Shown here piece after piece: positions 49,017-59,347 of a stretch of DNA of 64,000 bases. Origin of the DNA: Owenia fusiformis (taxonomy: Eukaryota; Annelida; Polychaeta; Sabellida; Oweniidae). Below the pieces are notes generated by a model. The model was not told the DNA's origin, made no database searches, and saw nothing but the letters and a program-made list of their open reading frames with translations. Position numbers and translations under genes: made by a program. Each line of letters begins with the position of its first letter. The stretch's first letter is position 1. The stretch spans positions 2,566,571 to 2,630,570 of the forward strand of contig CAIIXF020000011.1 in NCBI GenBank assembly GCA_903813345.2. The letters run 5' to 3'.

Positions 49017-50132
49017 GCAACAGAAATATATTATGGAATAAAAGAAATATTAACTTAAAGATTGTGTGTTGCTAGATCTGATTCATTCTTTACAACAAGT
49101 GATCTTTGGTATAGACATTTTAGATTTAGAAATCTCACTGTGAAAGATATTGTATCTTGATTTTATTGACTATGTCTACAATGCAGTATTGCCTCCGACA
49201 AAATATCTTTCACATTATGATTCAGCAGAGCCTTTAACTGAACCAACTCTAGAAGGTGTGATCACAAGTCTAGTATCAGTTGTATGAATAATGGAATAAA
49301 GGGTTTGCTAAATAGCTTTAAAATTTCATTGAAGTCTTATTTTGATATTTTCAAAATGATCTGCTTCCCTTAAAGACCATTTTTGAAATCGGAATTCTGT
49401 GTGAATTTTCTTTTAAAACACTTATTAACTTTTATTCAAATTTCCAGGATTTTCTTTTTTTAAGAGGTCATACTTCATCCCCATTGACACAGTCAAAAGT
49501 TATTTACTCTTGAGTTTCTCAAATGTTCATGTTAAATCAGAAAACACATGTCAACAAGATCGTTACAGTATTCTATATCAGGAACATGCTATGAATTAAA
49601 TTGAAAAAGGCAACTTACTTAATAAAGCAAGAAATTGAATGACTTTTTGCCACTTGTCTATATTTTATGAATAATATTCTGGCCCTACCAATACATGTGC
49701 TGTGATCTGTTTATCCATCTATATGTAGAATGGTGACAGTTCATTCTTTATTATTATCATTTAAGTAGGCCTATGGTTAAAATATAATTAAGACTTAAAA
49801 GATTAAGATAAGAATTAATGACTGGATATTTTCTCAATAAAATTATCTCTTCCAACCTGGGATGAAGTAGAGATTCTCATTTTCACCATTCAAACCAAAA
49901 TTGGTAAAAATAGGCCAATTTTTCATGATTTTTCTGTTCCAAGTGGGTGCAAATGGATTTTCAGGTGGGTGCAAGCCTATTTTCAAAATTATCAAATTCA
50001 AAGGAAAAATGTTAGCTCATCAAACATTCTTGTTTTTCAGTTACTAAATAACAGAGTACAATGAGATATATGTGACAAGATAAAAATCAAACCAACCTCT
50101 ACTATTTAAAGCTAAAACATTCTTGTGACTTA
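49017..50132. other. Non-coding stretch inside the 7.6-kb insertion
   Basis: AT-rich. GCTAGATCTGATTC at about 49071 matches one end of the MITE at 17474. No exon is supported. Confidence 0.35.
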
Positions 50133-50488
50133 CACTCCCCATCAAATGTTTGGCAACTCTAACAGCCTAGTAGGAATACTATACATAGTACTGGTATATG
50201 TTAAAAACCTTTTTATGTTTAAATCCTTATTTGCACCACTTGTAATGAATCTTACTGAATAGGCTAGATATACCAAAATCTAATTTTTCTTCATTTATAA
50301 TCCACCATTTATCATTGATTTAGCCTACATGGGAATGCCAATTTCAACATATTGTAATTAAGAATTTGGAAGATTAAGTTACATATCTCCACATTTATTC
50401 AAATTATTTTGATGGCAGGTTATGTCAAGGAATCCACCATAAACTGGCTAATGGGGACCTAACGTAGCCAAACTTTTGGAGGGGAGTG
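50133..50488. mobile_element. CACTCC MITE copy inside the 7.6-kb insertion
   Basis: CACTCCCCATCAAATGTTTG and CCAAACTTTTGGAGGGGAGT are inverted ends with TA on both sides. It is diverged from the copy that encloses the whole nest. Confidence 0.7.
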
Positions 50489-50609
50489 TACGTGTATAAG
50501 GTGGGAATAAAGCACAAATCGGTTAAAAAATTGGAAACCAGCATAAACTCATACAGATTTGTAATAAGTAACATCCATTGATATTTTCTTTTCATTCCAC
50601 AGACTGAAG

Positions 50610-50848
50610 CAGGGGCGGATCTGGGAAACAACAAGGGGGGGGGCGTAAAAAAATTTTGGGCCCCTAAAACCCCAAAGTGGGCCCACATTTTGAAATTTTG
50701 AGGCCCATTTTCGTCAAAATTTGGCCTGAAATTAAAAAATAAGGCATTAAAAGACCCAGTAATGACCAAAAAGGCCCACTTTTTGGGGCCAAAATTTTTT
50801 TTGGGCCCAATTTTTGCCCCCAGGCCCCCCCCCCCTAATCCGCCAGTG
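50610..50848. mobile_element. hAT-type MITE, second copy
   Basis: CAGGGGCGGATCTGGG and AATCCGCCAGTG ends, with GGGCCC-rich text collinear with 48733-49008. An imperfect duplication, GACTGAAG against GTGTGAAG, flanks it. Confidence 0.75.
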
Positions 50849-51845
50849 TGAAGAGACCGATGCATCCATTTAGTTAATATAATTTATTTATCCCCGGTAA
50901 AAAACGTCATATCGCACCAGACGAAAACGCGCCTAATGGGCAACTCTATTGTTAAAATAGAACCTGGCGGCAAACGAAAAATATCCCGAATAATGTACGC
51001 AATTGATAATTTTCGTCGTGTACCTTCAATACTATCGTGGAATTGATGTATAGTATCAATATTGTGATTGTTTTTAATGTATTTAAGAAGGTTGTGTCCG
51101 ATTTAACCGAAATAAGGTTATTTTAATCATCCTTCAAAGACCACTACAGAATGCCGGGAAAACACAAAATAATTTTGTTATTTGCTGGATGAAGAAAACT
51201 GTGAGACAAATACCACTATTATTGATCGAGAAAATAAGCTTTTTATGTGGTCTTTCTAGATCAAAAGAGATTGAAATTATTTTTTTATGTTAAAGGGGTC
51301 TAATTTATCGCTGAAGTAAGGGTTGTCAATGTAAACAAACATGTCGGCGAATTTGATTTCTCGTCTTTAAACAATAATATTTGTGCAATAGTTGAATATC
51401 AAATCACGGACGTTGATGATTTAGAAAGCCGATTTCAATAGCTCCATGCTCGTATATAAAAGTCTATATATCTCCCAATATTGATGAAATGAGAAGTAAT
51501 TTTCTCAAGGTTACTACAATTTTTTTCGAGAATCCAGTGGAGCCATCTCGATACGCGCGAAGTTATCACGTCACTCCTTGGTGGGCACACGGGTGGACGA
51601 AAGCTCATTGTCCAAATCGCTCTCGTTTGCGACGTTAAACACAGAAGACGACTTCCCCCTGTTTTGGCTTCATTTCACTTTATTTGAAAGACTTTTAAAA
51701 ATATAATAATGAGTCAGTATTTTTTCTTATAAATATTAATATTTGAAATTGAGGTCAAAGTCCGAAGATTTGATCAACTGATTGAAATCACATTTTAAAG
51801 AGGTGAAGAAGTGAATAATTACAGGAGCAAACGTGATCAATGGTT

Positions 51846-51980
51846 CGAGGTCTCCCGCAAAGTAGTCGCTACGCTCCTACTTTGCGCTGCCTTCGGCAGA
51901 GGAGACCTCAGAACGAGGTCTCCCGCAAAGTAGTCGCTACGCTCCTACTTTGCGCTGCCTTCGGCAGAGGAGACCTCAGA
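51846..51980. repeat. Tandem duplication of a Helentron-like terminal hairpin
   Basis: Two nearly identical 68-bp units, each CGAGGTCTCCCGCAAAGTAG through GAGGAGACCTCAGAA, with internal stem GCAAAGTAG / CTACTTTGC and CTGCCTTCGGCAG. Confidence 0.9.
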
Positions 51981-52453
51981 AAAATAATACCTAAATTAGA
52001 GCCTCCAACCCAGCGGTACGTTTTCACATAGCTAGTCATGCAGAATTACTTTCTGGCCAGTCAGAACACAATATAGAAAATAAACACGCTCAGTTGATAG
52101 TATTACATAAATCAAGGCGTCTAAAATCTTGTAACCAAAAGGCATTGAACCACGAGGCGATTTCGGTAAGCGTTACTCCTTTCTGGCCAATCAGAACACA
52201 GTATAACATGAAGACTTTTGAATTTACATTCGAGTTGCATAACGCATTGCCGATTAAAATCCATAACCGGTTCTGTTCGTGACGTCATGTTTTTTCCCGG
52301 GAAATCTTATTTTGCCACTAGTGAACAAACAGAATGAGTTAAGAGTCTGTTGGAATACCATTTTTACTTACCAATATCTGTTTAATCTATAGCAGTGAGA
52401 AAAAATAAACAGAAATTACCGAATTAGCACTTTAAATGAGTCGCCGAAAGAAT

Positions 52454-52741
52454 GGTAGGTTAATCCGGTAGCTGAAATCTTCCATTCCCAAATCATAGTC
52501 TTAGCTTGTATTTGCAAATGCAACTAACGCCTGTCGGCTACCGGATTAACCTATTATTTTACTGGAAACTCATGTCAATACGAATAGTACCTGCCACTAT
52601 TCCATTCATATTTAAATGACTTGGCCATATAATACTGGGTTAATCAGGTAGCCGACAGGCGTTAGTTGCATTCGCGAATATAGGGTTAGCTTGTATTCAA
52701 TAATGCAAGAAACGCCTGTCGGCTACCGGATTAAACTACCT
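52454..52741. mobile_element. MITE with GGTTAATCCGGTAGC ends
   Basis: GTAGGTTAATCCGGTAGCTG and GGCTACCGGATTAAACTACC are inverted. Internal GCCTGTCGGCTACCGGATTA and its inverse show partial internal duplication. Confidence 0.65.
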
Positions 52742-52783
52742 CTGGAGTCATCGGGGTTTTAAAGCGGCGTGCAAAGCGTAATC

Positions 52784-54025
52784 GGGTACACCCCAGTTCT
52801 CCGAAACCCAGTTGTCCGAAACCCAGTTCTCCGAAACCCAGTTGTCCGAAACCCAATTACCCGAAACCCAGTTGTCCGAAACCCATTACTCCGAAAAATA
52901 AAGTCATAATTTACCAGAGAAAGGGGGGGGGGGCGTAGCTTACTTAAGCTTACGTCAGTTTCATGCCATGCATTTGGCCAAATTAATGGCATGGACGCAT
53001 TCTGATATTCATAGATCTCTCTCTCTCACTTTGAATTGCATCCATTGCATGGTGTTACCAGAATGGCAGGAACGGGAGATTTATTTTACATTGTGATTCT
53101 AAAAAAGGTTATTAAAACACAATATATATTACGGAACAGTTTATCTTATCTTCTTCAATCTCTTTTATATAGGCAAAATAAAATGAAACATTTTGAAACA
53201 GATAAAATAAGTTATCGCATAGAACTTTAAGAATAAAACAGTATACAAATTACGTTGTCAAAATATTTCGTCGCATTTAATTTCTTAGTCTCGGTCTCTT
53301 ATATCAAATCGTAAAAGAATAAAACATTCTAAACTTAATCACTTGGGATTTATGTTTCGGCATTCGTTTCAGGCATTTGTTTTTATGTTCTTCTCCTGAA
53401 ATGTATTTGTTTGACAATAATCAGAGAAATTGCGTATACGTATAAATATGCCACGCAAACAAACGGGTGTGACTTCAATTTCTTGTCTGTCTAAGGACGT
53501 ATTGGGAACGAGGTAGAATTAAAGAATTCTTATGAACGAGTCATGCAAGATACTAGAACTAGTAAAGTAATGTATTGGATAAGTTAATTTCTGATGGATC
53601 TGGATAAAATATATTTCAAAACTTTGTCAACACTAGATAACTTCATTTAGGCAGATATAGTATCTTGATATATTTTGCTATCATGCGTTTAAAATACGTT
53701 CCTAAAACTAAGACGTTAGGTGAGAAATATTGCTATTGTACGTTCGAAAAGTATTTGGTTGTATTTTGTAGTTCTCAAGTTACCCATGAACTTTCGTGGG
53801 CTAATTAACGTCTTGACTTAGCATATTTAGCCTAATTTTGCAATGATGTCAACGTGATTCAAATGTTATGCTGTCGTGATTCGCAGAGGTTGCGACAAGA
53901 TTCGTTTTAAGAAATTGTATTTTTTGATAAGATCCCCTAATTTTCGGAGAACTGGGTTTCGGACAACTGGGTTTCGGAGAATTGGGTTTCGGACAACTGG
54001 GTTTCGGACAACTGGGTTGACCCCA
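52784..54025. mobile_element. Element whose inverted ends are 15-bp tandem repeats
   Basis: GCGTAATC duplicates flank it (52776-52783 and 54026-54033). The left end has about seven units of CAGTTNTCCGAAACC (52793-52895). The right end has about five inverse units (CGGACAACTGGGTTT, 53944-54017). The outer edges GGGTACACCCCAG and CTGGGTTGACCCCA are also inverse-like. The 1-kb interior is AT-rich, with a GAACG-family fragment at about 53490 and no supported gene. Confidence 0.8.
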
Positions 54026-54118
54026 GCGTAATCAACTGATGTGAATTTCTAAAAATTGTGAATTATATCGGAGAAGCTAAATGTCTTTTGTTCATGTCAC
54101 TAAAGCTACGTTCACACC

Positions 54119-54190
54119 AACGGCGCTTTGATGGCGCTTTAATGCGGCGTGCGAAGCGGCTTTGCACGTCGCATTAAAGCGCCATCATCA
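54119..54190. repeat. GC-rich palindrome
   Basis: GATGGCGCTTTAATGCGGCG pairs with CGTCGCATTAAAGCGCCATC around TGCGAAGCGGCTTTGCA. Similar words (AAAGCGGCGTGCAAAGCG) sit before the element at 52784, so they may be two ends of one MITE split by it. Confidence 0.7.
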
Positions 54191-54445
54191 TCGCAATCGT
54201 GTCAAAATATAAATTGTAAAAAGAACACAAAAAATCTTATACGGGCGCCCTTTTTCTAAGGTTCACGTTTTGTAAACTTACGTGTTGTTTAATCTCTCTA
54301 GACTATCTCTCATCAATGGCTAATTGTTGCTTGGTTGAACAATGAAAGTGTTATTTATATAATAACTACGTTGATCGATGCTTGGGCGAATTTTAAGGTT
54401 TAAATCAAAAAGACAGAGGTAGAAAGAGCCGTAGTCTTGTGGCAA

Positions 54446-54515
54446 GTTCCTCACCTCCTAAGCGATGATCTGTGGTTCGATTCCCCGTCCATCATCCACA
54501 CTGATTCTTTTTATT
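54446..54515 (+). repeat. Weak tRNA-like / SINE-like segment
   Basis: GTGGTTCGATTCCCC resembles a pol III B box, and CTTGTGGCAAGTTCC lies about 40 bp before it where an A box would be. No clover-leaf can be closed with confidence. Confidence 0.3.
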
Positions 54516-54732
54516 TTTAACTCACTGATGTATCCCTTTAAAAGGGATACAGGCTACAGTGAAGCCGTGAAGGGAGGACGTTTGTTTATTTCAATATTTC
54601 TGATTCAGAATGTATACTAGATTTTACATACATGTTTATTCCAAGTGTTCTACAATATATTGTATAAATTCATCAGGCAGTTTTCAGTGTATTATTAGCA
54701 GAAAAGCCCCATCGAAAAGATAGAGAATACCT

Positions 54733-54821
54733 GCTCCATTTGCAACTTCACTGTAGCCCCCCCCCCCATATTTCTTTTAAAACGCAATCACGTGGTAGGA
54801 TAGAAGTCAGTGATATAAATA
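54733..54821 (+). promoter_or_regulatory. Second copy of the gene 1 promoter-like block, with TATA box
   Basis: CTCCATTTGCAACT, then a C-rich run, TTTCTTTTAAAACG, TCACGTGGTAGG (54788-54799) and TATAAATA (54814-54821) follow in the order seen upstream of gene 1. About 30 bp later comes a start-like GCTCACAGC. A short inverted pair (CACCACTTGC / GCAAGTGGTG) follows at about 54856-54890. No signal-peptide exon was found between here and the window end, so it is an orphan copy, a promoter for an unseen gene, or a repeat. Confidence 0.45.
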
Positions 54822-56820
54822 CACCCTCTCCAGCTCACAGCAATTGATCATATTCACCACTTGCGTACATGTAGTTCATAGCAAGTGGTGACATCTAGTT
54901 AATAGATGATAAATCAATTTTATAAATGACTTGTGAAATGCCAAAAAACTAAAGTCACTCTTTTGGGAGGCCCTCTATTGGATAAATCTGTATAGAATGT
55001 CAGAGAATATCTCGAAAATGTGACACGATTTAAGAATGAATTATTTTCGAATGTTTCTTAAAAACATATTGAAAGGATTTTTTCATGATATGCTCATGAC
55101 ATATCCCTGTACACTTTGTTTGTCTTTTTTCTCAATTCGACCCACGGAAATATGCAATACATCAAGTTAAAAAAGTGGTACGAATCATAAAACCGACGTT
55201 GGGTGGTTCACTAGTAATTTTTATTTGAAAAATCGAGAAATATTACCCAAATTAAATTATGACTATTCAATAGAAGACATTCAAATCTATATTATGTAAA
55301 AAATTAAATTTGTCCGAAGCAGGGATAACGCTCAATTAGAGTGACGAACTTCGTTCTCCAAACCGAGAATAGTCCTTTGCTAACTTTATTTAACAAAAAA
55401 TTGATATGTTTCTTCATGATTTACAAAGTTATAGGGCTTTAAACTCAAAATTGTCTTTCAAAAAACCTCTCCTATTGAAAAAACACAGGAGGCGAAAAAT
55501 TATTTTCAAAAATGACTTTGAAGCGCTGTAACTTTAGTATTCATCAATAAACAAAACTCTTAGTGTACACAAAAGTTAGATAATTCAATTTTCTATATAA
55601 AAATGTTTTTTGCTGAATCTTTTACTGAAAAGATATCCTGATTACTGATTTGCCCCGAACCCTCTATTTTCCATTGGATAACATGGGAATGACATTTTCA
55701 AAAATGTATTATCAATTTTCGACCTTTTGTAATTGAGGAAAACATTTTAGAAAATTTGGAAGTACTGGAAATAAAGTCAGGTTACGTTTCCATCAATATT
55801 ATAAGCTATTTAATCGCCGGTTAAGTAAATAAAAATTCAAACGTAAAGATGCTTTAACACGTAGTTCAATGGGGGAGCTAAGGTTGCCAAACTTATGGAG
55901 GGGAGTGTACATGTTTCACTGAGTAGAAATTGCAATTTCTTAGCATTTTTGATATGAAGCATGGAGCATTGCATTTTTCTTATATGGCCTTTCAAAGTTA
56001 ACTAAACCTAATACTTGGAGAGACATCATGTTACACAGTGCAAGAGGTAAAGGAGGCTGAACGAACAATGAACAATTTAAAAATGTATCATGTATGTAAG
56101 ATTTAATATTTAATGGAAACCATGATAACATTTACGCCGGGAAAACAACTGATGATTTGACCGCCCTTTGGCACAAAACTTAAAATTCGCCGTTCTGTTG
56201 CAAGGAGAAACTTACTGAACCTGTTTACATTTTAAATAAACTATCATTTCCAATGCAGATTTAATGTTCAATTGAATCTACTGTAAAATTGGCACAGAAA
56301 AAGCAACTGATAATATAGAACGCCCTTTGAAACATAAAACTAAACACTCCGCTGCAAGGATAAAATGATTGAATCGGTTTAAAGTGAACTGGGTCAGTGT
56401 CATGTAGAAAACTATTAAGTAACACAGTCAAACTATGCATTTGCCCGATGACGAAAAGGTATTCCATGAATTTGCTTTTATTCTGATCAGTCCAATGCAA
56501 GGTACAGGCATCTTGCTTCATCAAGCTTTGGACCTATCCTCATAGAACGTAGTGATTGAGCGTGGGAACCGACGATGAGGTACAGGATGTCACCAAAATA
56601 TTATAACCAAATGAGATGAGAAGATCACCCCTTTTTCCTTCATCGAAAAAGAAGAACTTTTTATGCGGTAGGGAACATAGTGAAATATTTGTGGTCGCAC
56701 TTTTCTCGAAATCAAATTGTGGAAATTGATGAAACTGGTTTGAAATTGATGTTGTTTTTTAAACGCTCAGTCGTTCGCAGTCTTAGCGTACTACAGATGT
56801 ATGCATGATACTCTAAAATA

Positions 56821-57294
56821 GGGATGTCATATCGATTATCGAGCAACGAGCTCATGTTAGAAGCGGGGTCCTGAGAGATATGATATAAATTGAAATAAAA
56901 ACGTTTCTATAGATCTTAAAGTGTCTTTCTAAGACTTAGAAGGAGAAATGTGAGATTTCGAGCCATATGTCTTAAGAAAATGCTGTTACCTTTCTAGTAG
57001 GATGAGTTCAGGTGCCAAAAACAGCTGATCAAAGGATATATATCATTTTCTAATTGAAAAATTTTGTTTTGTTGAGCCCTGCATTTTTAACACTGTTTTG
57101 ACAGGAAGTCATACCCAAAATGAAAACTGAATAAAACAACATTTATCCTAAATGTAGATCAAAATACTTACTCAGACATGCAAAATGTTATTATTAGTAG
57201 TAATGCTGATCATTTTTAAGAAATTTAAGCATGTAAATAAGACTTTTTTCGTCCATGATTATATAGATAAAGAATTTCTTCCTTCAGGAGCTTT
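56821..57294. other. Non-coding stretch
   Basis: AT-rich DNA after R1 copy 3. No repeat pair or exon recognised. Confidence 0.35.
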
Positions 57295-57297
57295 GGC

Positions 57298-57385
57298 AGT
57301 TTGGTGTAGTGGTTAGAGCTTTGGGCTCATATAGAATTTTATTCCAAAAGATCTGGGTTCAAATCCCTACGGTGGAATATGTTTT
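57298..57385 (+). repeat. tRNA-derived sequence (SINE head or tRNA pseudogene)
   Basis: TTGGTGTAGTGGTTAGAGC resembles an A box and arm. GGGTTCAAATCCC is a near-perfect B box and T arm about 45 bp later. The space between is long for a tRNA, and the acceptor stem does not close cleanly. A T-rich run follows. Confidence 0.45.
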
Positions 57386-57584
57386 TATTCTTTATTTTTG
57401 TTTTTTTTTTCATTTTGATCCACAATATTTCTAATATAATTTTTTATATATGGCACTTAAACCATATTTAGTATTTCCAAGGGTTTTAATTTTTAGATGA
57501 AATCATAGAAAGTTACTTTAAGTAAGTGAAACTCAGTACAACTTAATTTCATAGTACAATGGCTATTTCAATCGCAATTTTGAA

Positions 57585-58233
57585 GGGCAACGACTAGCCT
57601 TGCCCAAGTCGGTATTTGTTTACTTATCTGATCTTATCTTATCTGAATTATTACCGCCTTGTACAATTGAATGAATCCCCGCTGATATCATGATAAGTTA
57701 TCCAGGGGTATCGCGAAACCGTATTGATCAAAACGTTGTCAGGTTAACTCGCATAAACAAAGCAAACTACCCGTCTACGACTTAAAATATTTTCAATGAT
57801 CTTATATCCCTCGATCTGATAGAGTATTTCTTCAATTACACTATATAATGTAAATAAACGTACACTGGAATGTAAGCAGTCATTAATATAAATTAAATCA
57901 TATGCGATCTTTACAACGGTTTCTTGTTGAAATCTTCTTACCTCCGGGTATCCGACTGATGGTCCGGCATCCACTTAACTTTGATTGATATTTATCTGAT
58001 AAAATATTTGTATTTTCATGATGAGTTGTGCACGATTTGTTCGCGAAAAGTGTACTTGTTTTTACCATGAATAATAATGAGCTAACGCTGTAGGGCTGTC
58101 TTTGATTGGTCAAAATTGCTGACATAAACAAATTGTTGGTAAAGTACGTAACTTTTTTCTTGTGTACAAAGCGACCATAGTAAAAATCAAAATAAGTAAA
58201 AGAGACCGACTTGGACAAGGCTAGGAACGACAT
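57585..58233. mobile_element. MITE with GGCAACGACTAGCCTTG ends
   Basis: CAACGACTAGCCTTGCCCAA at the left is inverted at about 58205-58232 (TTGGACAAGGCTAGGAACG). A related end is at about 10294. The flanks share a repeated block (CTCAGTACAACTT, TAGTACAATGGC, TTTCAATCGCA) at about 57530 and 58275. Confidence 0.65.
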
Positions 58234-58345
58234 TCTCCAACTATATTTATATTCACGTTTCCATGGACTTTAGTTAGTAAAACTCAGTACAACTTTATTA
58301 CGTAGTACAATGGCAATTTCAATCGCAGGGCAATGATTTAAGCTA

Positions 58346-59347
58346 TAAGTTTGAGGTTATTTTTCTTATCAATATCAAAAAATTATGTAATTAGTGCATC
58401 AATGTTTTGTATTGTTTCTCCGGCATTGATAAGATAAATGCTACAAATGAATCACTTTTATATTAGAATGGCACATGCTTAAATCATGCTAGTTTTTCAA
58501 TTGTAAGGAGTTCGATTGCAAATGACTAATTAATTATCAGACATGCCCTTGGAATATATGAACCTTCCAATACCTCTGTAACATTTAATTAGATATTAAT
58601 TTATTATTGTATTATTTTTTTAAAACATGAAGAATAATTTGCTGTTTGACCCCTTGCGATTATATGGAAACATTCTGGTAATAAAATGTTTTAAATGGTA
58701 AGAAACCTAGTATGTTCCCAATCATACATTACCTAAATATTCCACACAATTTTGTTGAATCTGCTTGGCTCATATTTGAAAAATCAAACAAAATCGGAAA
58801 AACACACTTGCGTAACTACACTAATTAAACACCGACATTTACAGTAAAATTACAACTTATATTTTTATATTATGATACACTATTTTTTTGTTTCTATGCT
58901 TAGAATAACGCTCTGTGTCTTATAAAATGTATAAAAGTTCGAATCAAAATATTTACGTTTTTTACCCCTTGTGATGAAAGATATTTTCGACCCGAAAGCC
59001 GGAAGTTTTTTTAGCAAATGGTATTTTTATAATTGGACCCGATTTCACTTCTAAGAGTAGCCGTTTTCTTTAAAATTCTCCAATATCGCGGGTGTCTGAG
59101 CCTCCATCTGTGGTTCTTTACAATCTGAGCTTTATTATCCTGCATGGCGAAAGTTTTGGGATCCAGATTCAGCTTGGTTTAGCTGTGGTCGGAGGTTTAT
59201 CGAAAACGAAAGTGTTTCGGCAATCACCTTGAATGAAAGCTAACTGCAGTTAGAGCAAGTTAATATAGAATTTTAAAGAAAACAGCTTCACTTAATATGA
59301 CTCTAACTGAAGTTGATGATACACTACTCAAACATGGTATTCACTAT
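58346..59347. other. Non-coding stretch
   Basis: AT-rich, no supported exon. TCTAACTGAAGTTG at about 59302 weakly mirrors GCTAACTGCAGTTAGAGC at about 59237. Confidence 0.35.

Larger units (their letters stand above)
44053..51661. mobile_element. 7.6-kb insertion with 8-bp target duplication (hAT-type ends)
   Basis: TTTTGGCT lies at 44045-44052 and 51662-51669, immediately outside CAGGGGGGG and CCCCCTG. Copy A of the interrupted element shows the single uninterrupted site (AGCCAAAA, about 40880). An 8-bp duplication with CAGGGG-type ends fits the hAT superfamily. No hAT transposase is readable. The interior holds the possible exon at 44284, tandem repeats, gene 3's exons and several younger MITEs. 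Confidence 0.75.
43720..51980. mobile_element. GAGGTCTCC Helentron-like element, copy B, split by the 7.6-kb insertion
   Basis: 43720-44052 and 51670-51980 together match copy A in reverse (ATTGCATAATTTTAGCTGAT, then TTCATTTCACTTTATTTGAA). The hairpin terminus is present twice in tandem (51846-51913 and 51914-51980). Confidence 0.75.
43400..52431. mobile_element. Element X, copy 2 (inverted relative to copy 1)
   Basis: TTAA at 43396-43399 and 52432-52435 flanks ends AGTGTCTGTTCG and CGAATTAGCACT. Its arms match copy 1 at 33535-33861 and 31220-31665. The GAGGTCTCC element is inserted at the same T-rich point where copy 1 carries the pearl-like element. Confidence 0.7.
40552..55377. mobile_element. 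About 14.8-kb element with long TIRs
   Basis: The left end reads CATTCTCGATTTGGAGAACG, then CGTTATCCCTGCTTCGGACA. The right end has the inverse (TGTCCGAAGCAGGGATAACG, then CGTTCTCCAAACCGAGAATA). The TIR continues past a GAGGTCTCC insertion on the left (41221-41430, GTGAACCACCTAACGTCG) and back to about 55090 on the right, giving about 290 bp per arm. Size and long TIRs recall Maverick/Polinton-scale elements, but no polymerase, integrase or capsid ORF is visible, and its class is unknown. The exact target duplication is unresolved. Confidence 0.6.
40240..55907. mobile_element. CACTCC MITE containing the nested 14.8-kb element
   Basis: The left end CACTCCTCTCAATAAGTTTG follows TA (40238). The right end AAACTTATGGAGGGGAGTG is followed by TA (55908). 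Internal halves match the copy at 9426 up to GCTAGG (about 40545) and from TTTATTTAACAAAAA (about 55385). Confidence 0.75.
39540..56820. mobile_element. R1 dispersed repeat, copy 3, split by a 15.7-kb insertion
   Basis: 39540-40239 matches R1 copy 2 from GATGACAAGA through GTGTTCAGATTAGAAT. The remainder, from TTTCACTGAGTAGAAATTGC (about 55914), through GGCACAAAACTTAAAATTCG, to TTTTTTAAACGCTCAG (about 56755), continues the same repeat after the CACTCC MITE ends. Copies 1 and 2 show the joined order. Confidence 0.7.

Noticed and set aside
48665-50865. Minus-strand ORFs with Gly/Pro/Phe-rich segments (48665-48934 and 50425-50865)
   Set aside because: They read through the GGGCCC-rich hAT-type MITEs and are repeat artefacts.
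40552-55377. Calling the 14.8-kb element a Maverick/Polinton
   Set aside because: Only its overall span and long inverted ends agree. No characteristic gene is visible and much of the span is later insertions.
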